Source: CAZNUM01 sp046861615 (GTDB taxonomy: Bacteria > Fidelibacterota > Marinisomatia > Marinisomatales > TCS55). From it: DNA of 6,923 bases. A model generated the notes under the pieces. That model saw nothing but the letters and a program-made list of their open reading frames with translations, was not told the origin of the DNA and searched no databases. Where the stretch lies: NCBI GenBank assembly GCA_046861615.1, contig JBHHUS010000070.1:1-6923 (forward strand). The letters run 5' to 3'. Position 1 is the first letter of the stretch, and each line of letters begins with the position of its first letter. The translations under genes were made by a program, and so were the position numbers. Of the stretch, positions 4,587 through 6,923 are shown piece by piece.

Positions 4587-4994
4587 ATGTATCTAAAAAA
4601 ACATCTGGATTTCGCTGAACTTCCTGATTGGCTTTCATTCCTTCAAAAGGATCTGGATCTGAAGGGCGTCGGTATCGGTATTGCCAAACTCCCGGCCGGA
4701 AAGGGGTACACCTATCTCCACAGTCATAAACAGCAGGAAGAAGTGTACATTCCCTTAGCGGGAAAAGGGATTATTCATGTGGATGGAACGGATATTCCGC
4801 TTCAACCGGGTGATTTTGTAAAAGTGTCCCCCGAGGCCAAACGGGCTTTAAAAGCAGTCGGGGATTCAAAACTGGTCTGTCTGATCGTCGGCGGTGTTCC
4901 CGGGGGTTTTTCCCACCGGAAGACTTCTAACGCCTTGATTGACGATGGAATCCTCGACCGGGAGCATCCAGCGCCCTGGTACAAGAACAGTTAA
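4587..4994 (+). CDS. Small single-domain cupin protein
   Basis: The 135-aa product has one cupin beta-barrel. Such proteins are metal-binding enzymes, sugar- or ligand-binding proteins or sensors, and the exact role cannot be read here. Motif 1 is intact: HSHKQQEE (45-52) supplies His45, His47 and Glu51 or Glu52 as metal ligands, followed by the conserved glycine of PLAGKG. Motif 2 (PGDFVKVSPEAKRAL, 74-88) keeps the PGD turn but lacks the usual fourth-ligand histidine, where Lys or Arg occurs. A tail of about 30 residues ends in HPAPWYKNS. There is no signal peptide. The start is fixed by GGGAGG. It lies 31 bases after the isomerase gene and could be the last gene of that run. Confidence 0.85.
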   Translation: MYLKKHLDFAELPDWLSFLQKDLDLKGVGIGIAKLPAGKGYTYLHSHKQQEEVYIPLAGKGIIHVDGTDIPLQPGDFVKVSPEAKRALKAVGDSKLVCLIVGGVPGGFSHRKTSNALIDDGILDREHPAPWYKNS

Positions 4995-5149
4995 AATATC
5001 AGTGCCTTAAGCCAGACGCTCCGCCCGCGCCGGGAGGGATGAAGCCTGAAGTTAAGCCACCCCATTGACTACTGTTTTATAATCCTCTTTTAGTATATTC
5101 CTGCAAAGCAATTAGAGGTTTCAATATTAATCTGAACAGGGCCAGACAG

Positions 5150-5830
5150 ATGAAGTGGTTAAAGTTGCTGCTGCTAACAATGCCGGTATTATTTTCTTCC
5201 TGCGCCTTAAAACCGCTGAAAATCGGTGTTCCGGATGAATTGATCACGGCCCTGCGCCTGCCCGTAAAAGGTGGCGATATTACCTGGACGCTGGATTTCG
5301 GGCCGTTCCACGTTTACAATATTCAGGACCGGGCAGGAAAGATTCTGTACACTGATTTTAAAACCTCCTACTGGGATATTCATTCGTTTGAATTCCAACT
5401 CTCCGATGAAGAAGGGGAACAGTGGAATTGTTATTGTGAATACCCGGATAAGGGCCCCTGGGACCCGAATTTCCGTTGCCAATTCAAGGATCAGACACCG
5501 CCAAAGGGTTATTGGACCCTGACCGATTCCATCGTCATTACGGCCGGCGACACCTTATGGATTCGGGAATACTACCGGACGGAGAACAATCTGCGGGTTC
5601 GCAGTCCCCTGCTCATGGGCTATCTTTTCTATTTTGAAAATGAAATCCGGGGGCTGGTGGATATTTCACGGCCATCTCAGGAGGCAGTGTGGATCTACCC
5701 CTACATGAATCCCCACCGGCAACGGGTGATTGCCGCTGCTGCCACGGCCCTGATTATTAAATTCAGGGAGCTGCAGATAGATTCATCCTTTGAAAACCAG
5801 AAAATTGACACCCGTCAAAAGGGCCCCTGA
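5150..5830 (+). CDS. Predicted lipoprotein of unknown function, 226 aa
   Basis: The N-terminus is a clear lipoprotein signal (MKWLKLLLLTMPVLFSSC), with Cys18 as the likely lipidation site. The rest is mixed polar and aromatic sequence, suggesting a beta-rich extracytoplasmic domain: WTLDFGPFHVYNI (46-58), SYWDIHSFEFQL (72-83), a stretch with Cys93, Cys95 and Cys109 that could form a disulphide, and a late Ala-rich helix (VIAAAATALIIKF, about 193-205). I recognise no family. Its ribosome binding site is weak. The 155-base gap from the cupin suggests a separate transcription unit, and the terminator at 5858 ends it. Lineage-specific lipoproteins like this are common in FCB-group genomes. Confidence 0.8.
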   Translation: MKWLKLLLLTMPVLFSSCALKPLKIGVPDELITALRLPVKGGDITWTLDFGPFHVYNIQDRAGKILYTDFKTSYWDIHSFEFQLSDEEGEQWNCYCEYPDKGPWDPNFRCQFKDQTPPKGYWTLTDSIVITAGDTLWIREYYRTENNLRVRSPLLMGYLFYFENEIRGLVDISRPSQEAVWIYPYMNPHRQRVIAAAATALIIKFRELQIDSSFENQKIDTRQKGP

Positions 5831-5857
5831 CCTGATTCAATACTACAATTTAGAATA

Positions 5858-5890
5858 AAAAAGCCCGGCGGGGAAACAGCCGGGCTTTTT
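5858..5890. terminator. Bidirectional intrinsic terminator
   Basis: AAAAAGCCCGGC (5858-5869) pairs perfectly with GCCGGGCTTTTT (5879-5890) around a nine-base loop. The GC-rich stem is flanked by an A-run on the left and a T-run on the right, so it can end transcription on both strands. It sits 28 bases after the lipoprotein stop and 21 bases beyond the stop of the minus-strand gene. Confidence 0.9.
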
Positions 5891-5911
5891 CAGTTTTAAA
5901 TAAATGCGATT

Positions 5912-6923
5912 TTAGTTTGGAAGCCGGGTTATTTGTCTTACCCAGCGCGTAATTTCCTTCTGATTCATTGGCCTTGGATTGCTTCCGGGACTAATTCTGG
6001 CAGTCGAGGTTACTTTTTTAAATTTCAAATTAGTAATCATGAATATTTCATCCAGGCTGCCCTCCTGGAGACCGAATAAGCCCCGTTCGAAATCAGCCAT
6101 ACAATCCTCCCGGGGGTAATTGTCATTCATCATCGGATCGCAGGGGTCTTCCCGGTGGACAACCATCAGGTCCGAGCCGTCTAAGGTGTATTTCAGATCC
6201 ACCGTATCCGGTCCGATTTGAGGATCGTTAATTACTAGAATCATGGTGTCCATACCTTCAGTCCACCATTCACCTGTCAGATATTCAGTTACTTCGTTAC
6301 CATTCCCGAAATCATCGTATTCCATGTAGATTTCCACCATGTCCATACTGCCATCGTCGTTTAGATTGATCGAGATGGGTGGTCCTTCCAGATCTTTTTC
6401 ATCGAAGAAAGGTGTTGACATCATAGTCGGAGTGTTGGCCTGGATGGAAAATGTGGCCGGAGCCAGACTTCCGGAGGCAGTCACTACCCGGGAACTATCC
6501 CATTCCACCGTGTCCTGATAGGCGGAATCATTATCGACCAGAACCGTAATCCTGGCAAAATACAGACTTAAATTATCAATCGTCAACTGGCTAGTGGTTT
6601 CATCCAGGGTATAGCTCAAGTCCCCTTCCGCCATGTACAGGGAGTCCGGTGGTTCTTCATCCATGAAAAAACCATCGGTATCGTTAATTACCCATTCAAA
6701 ATAGGCCGCCCGGGTAATAAGCGAGTCCGACATCATGTTACCCATTTGATCAAAATCATAGTCTTCCATCAGGATGAACATTTTTAGTTTCTGTCCCAGG
6801 AAATCTTCCGGTTTCTGATAGACGGACCAGTCCAGGTTTTGGGCCGCAAACATAAAACGGGGTCCCTGATCCATACCATTCCCGTTATTCATCCCGTCGC
6901 TGCTGTCATCCATCATCATAAAC
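5912..6923 (-). CDS. Acidic secreted-type protein, partial at right edge
   Basis: At least 335 codons are open on the minus strand from a TAA at 5912-5914 to the window edge. The frame is still open before the first visible Met run, so the true start, and presumably a signal peptide, lie outside. The product is very acidic and rich in Met and Asn (for example DDSSDGMNNGNGMDQG). It alternates beta-type stretches with loops. About residues 215-262 (TGEWWTEGMDTMILVI, then a TVDLKYTLDGSDLMVV stretch) resemble the strand repeats of lipocalin-like domains seen in secreted proteins of Bacteroidota and relatives. Cys at about 264 and 278 may form a disulphide. It ends in a basic tail (QKEITRWVRQITRLPN). 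Extracytoplasmic location is inferred; function is unknown. Confidence 0.8.
   Translation of the reverse strand, partial: FMMMDDSSDGMNNGNGMDQGPRFMFAAQNLDWSVYQKPEDFLGQKLKMFILMEDYDFDQMGNMMSDSLITRAAYFEWVINDTDGFFMDEEPPDSLYMAEGDLSYTLDETTSQLTIDNLSLYFARITVLVDNDSAYQDTVEWDSSRVVTASGSLAPATFSIQANTPTMMSTPFFDEKDLEGPPISINLNDDGSMDMVEIYMEYDDFGNGNEVTEYLTGEWWTEGMDTMILVINDPQIGPDTVDLKYTLDGSDLMVVHREDPCDPMMNDNYPREDCMADFERGLFGLQEGSLDEIFMITNLKFKKVTSTARISPGSNPRPMNQKEITRWVRQITRLPN

Noticed and set aside
5065..5099. Promoter for the lipoprotein gene (TTGACT at 5065, TATAAT at 5078)
   Set aside because: The two boxes are only seven bases apart. Neither box has a good partner at 16-18 bases; TATATT at 5094 is too far from TTGACT. 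A promoter is likely in 4995-5149, but I cannot place it.

Overview
The window has two unlike halves. Positions 1 to about 2,470 are AT-rich accessory DNA: very small phage- or plasmid-like genes, a decayed insertion sequence, toxin-antitoxin (TA) genes and a duplicated palindromic repeat. From about 2,543 to the right edge the base composition is clearly more GC-rich (one line counted in each half gave 27% and 50% G+C), and the genes look like ordinary chromosomal genes with exported or lipoprotein products. The lipoprotein style, the acidic Asp/Met-rich secreted protein and mixed Shine-Dalgarno use suggest the FCB superphylum, for example Marinimicrobia or Calditrichota-like lineages. That placement is an impression, not a demonstration.

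Left part (1-740): the 3' end of one possible gene, then two short genes with a TAATG stop/start overlap (101-232 and 232-402), a strong 16-bp stem-loop (411-457) and an 82-codon gene of unknown function (489-737). Next comes a degenerate IS3-type OrfA fragment (768-898) and a cluster of short hairpins (913-971).

Centre (1000-2470): two copies of a 69-bp repeat (1000-1068 and 2402-2470, 66 of 69 bases identical, same orientation) enclose about 1.33 kb of TA genes. On the plus strand is an intact hicA-hicB pair with a near-consensus promoter. Tail to tail with it on the minus strand lies a second module: an AbrB/MazE-like antitoxin apparently missing its N-terminus, followed by a RelE/ParE-like toxin broken by a frameshift. 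The toxin has no usable start codon in its main frame, so a simple ORF list misses it. The antitoxin's missing end falls next to repeat copy 2. The repeat-bounded TA block is the most interesting part of the window.

Right part (2543-6923): a compact plus-strand run of an exported alpha/beta hydrolase, a C-factor-type short-chain dehydrogenase (ATGA overlap), a cyclophilin-type peptidyl-prolyl isomerase lipoprotein and a small cupin. These are probably co-transcribed, but no shared pathway is evident. A separate lipoprotein gene of unknown function (5150-5830) and a minus-strand gene for an acidic secreted-type protein, cut by the right edge, converge on a strong bidirectional terminator (5858-5890).
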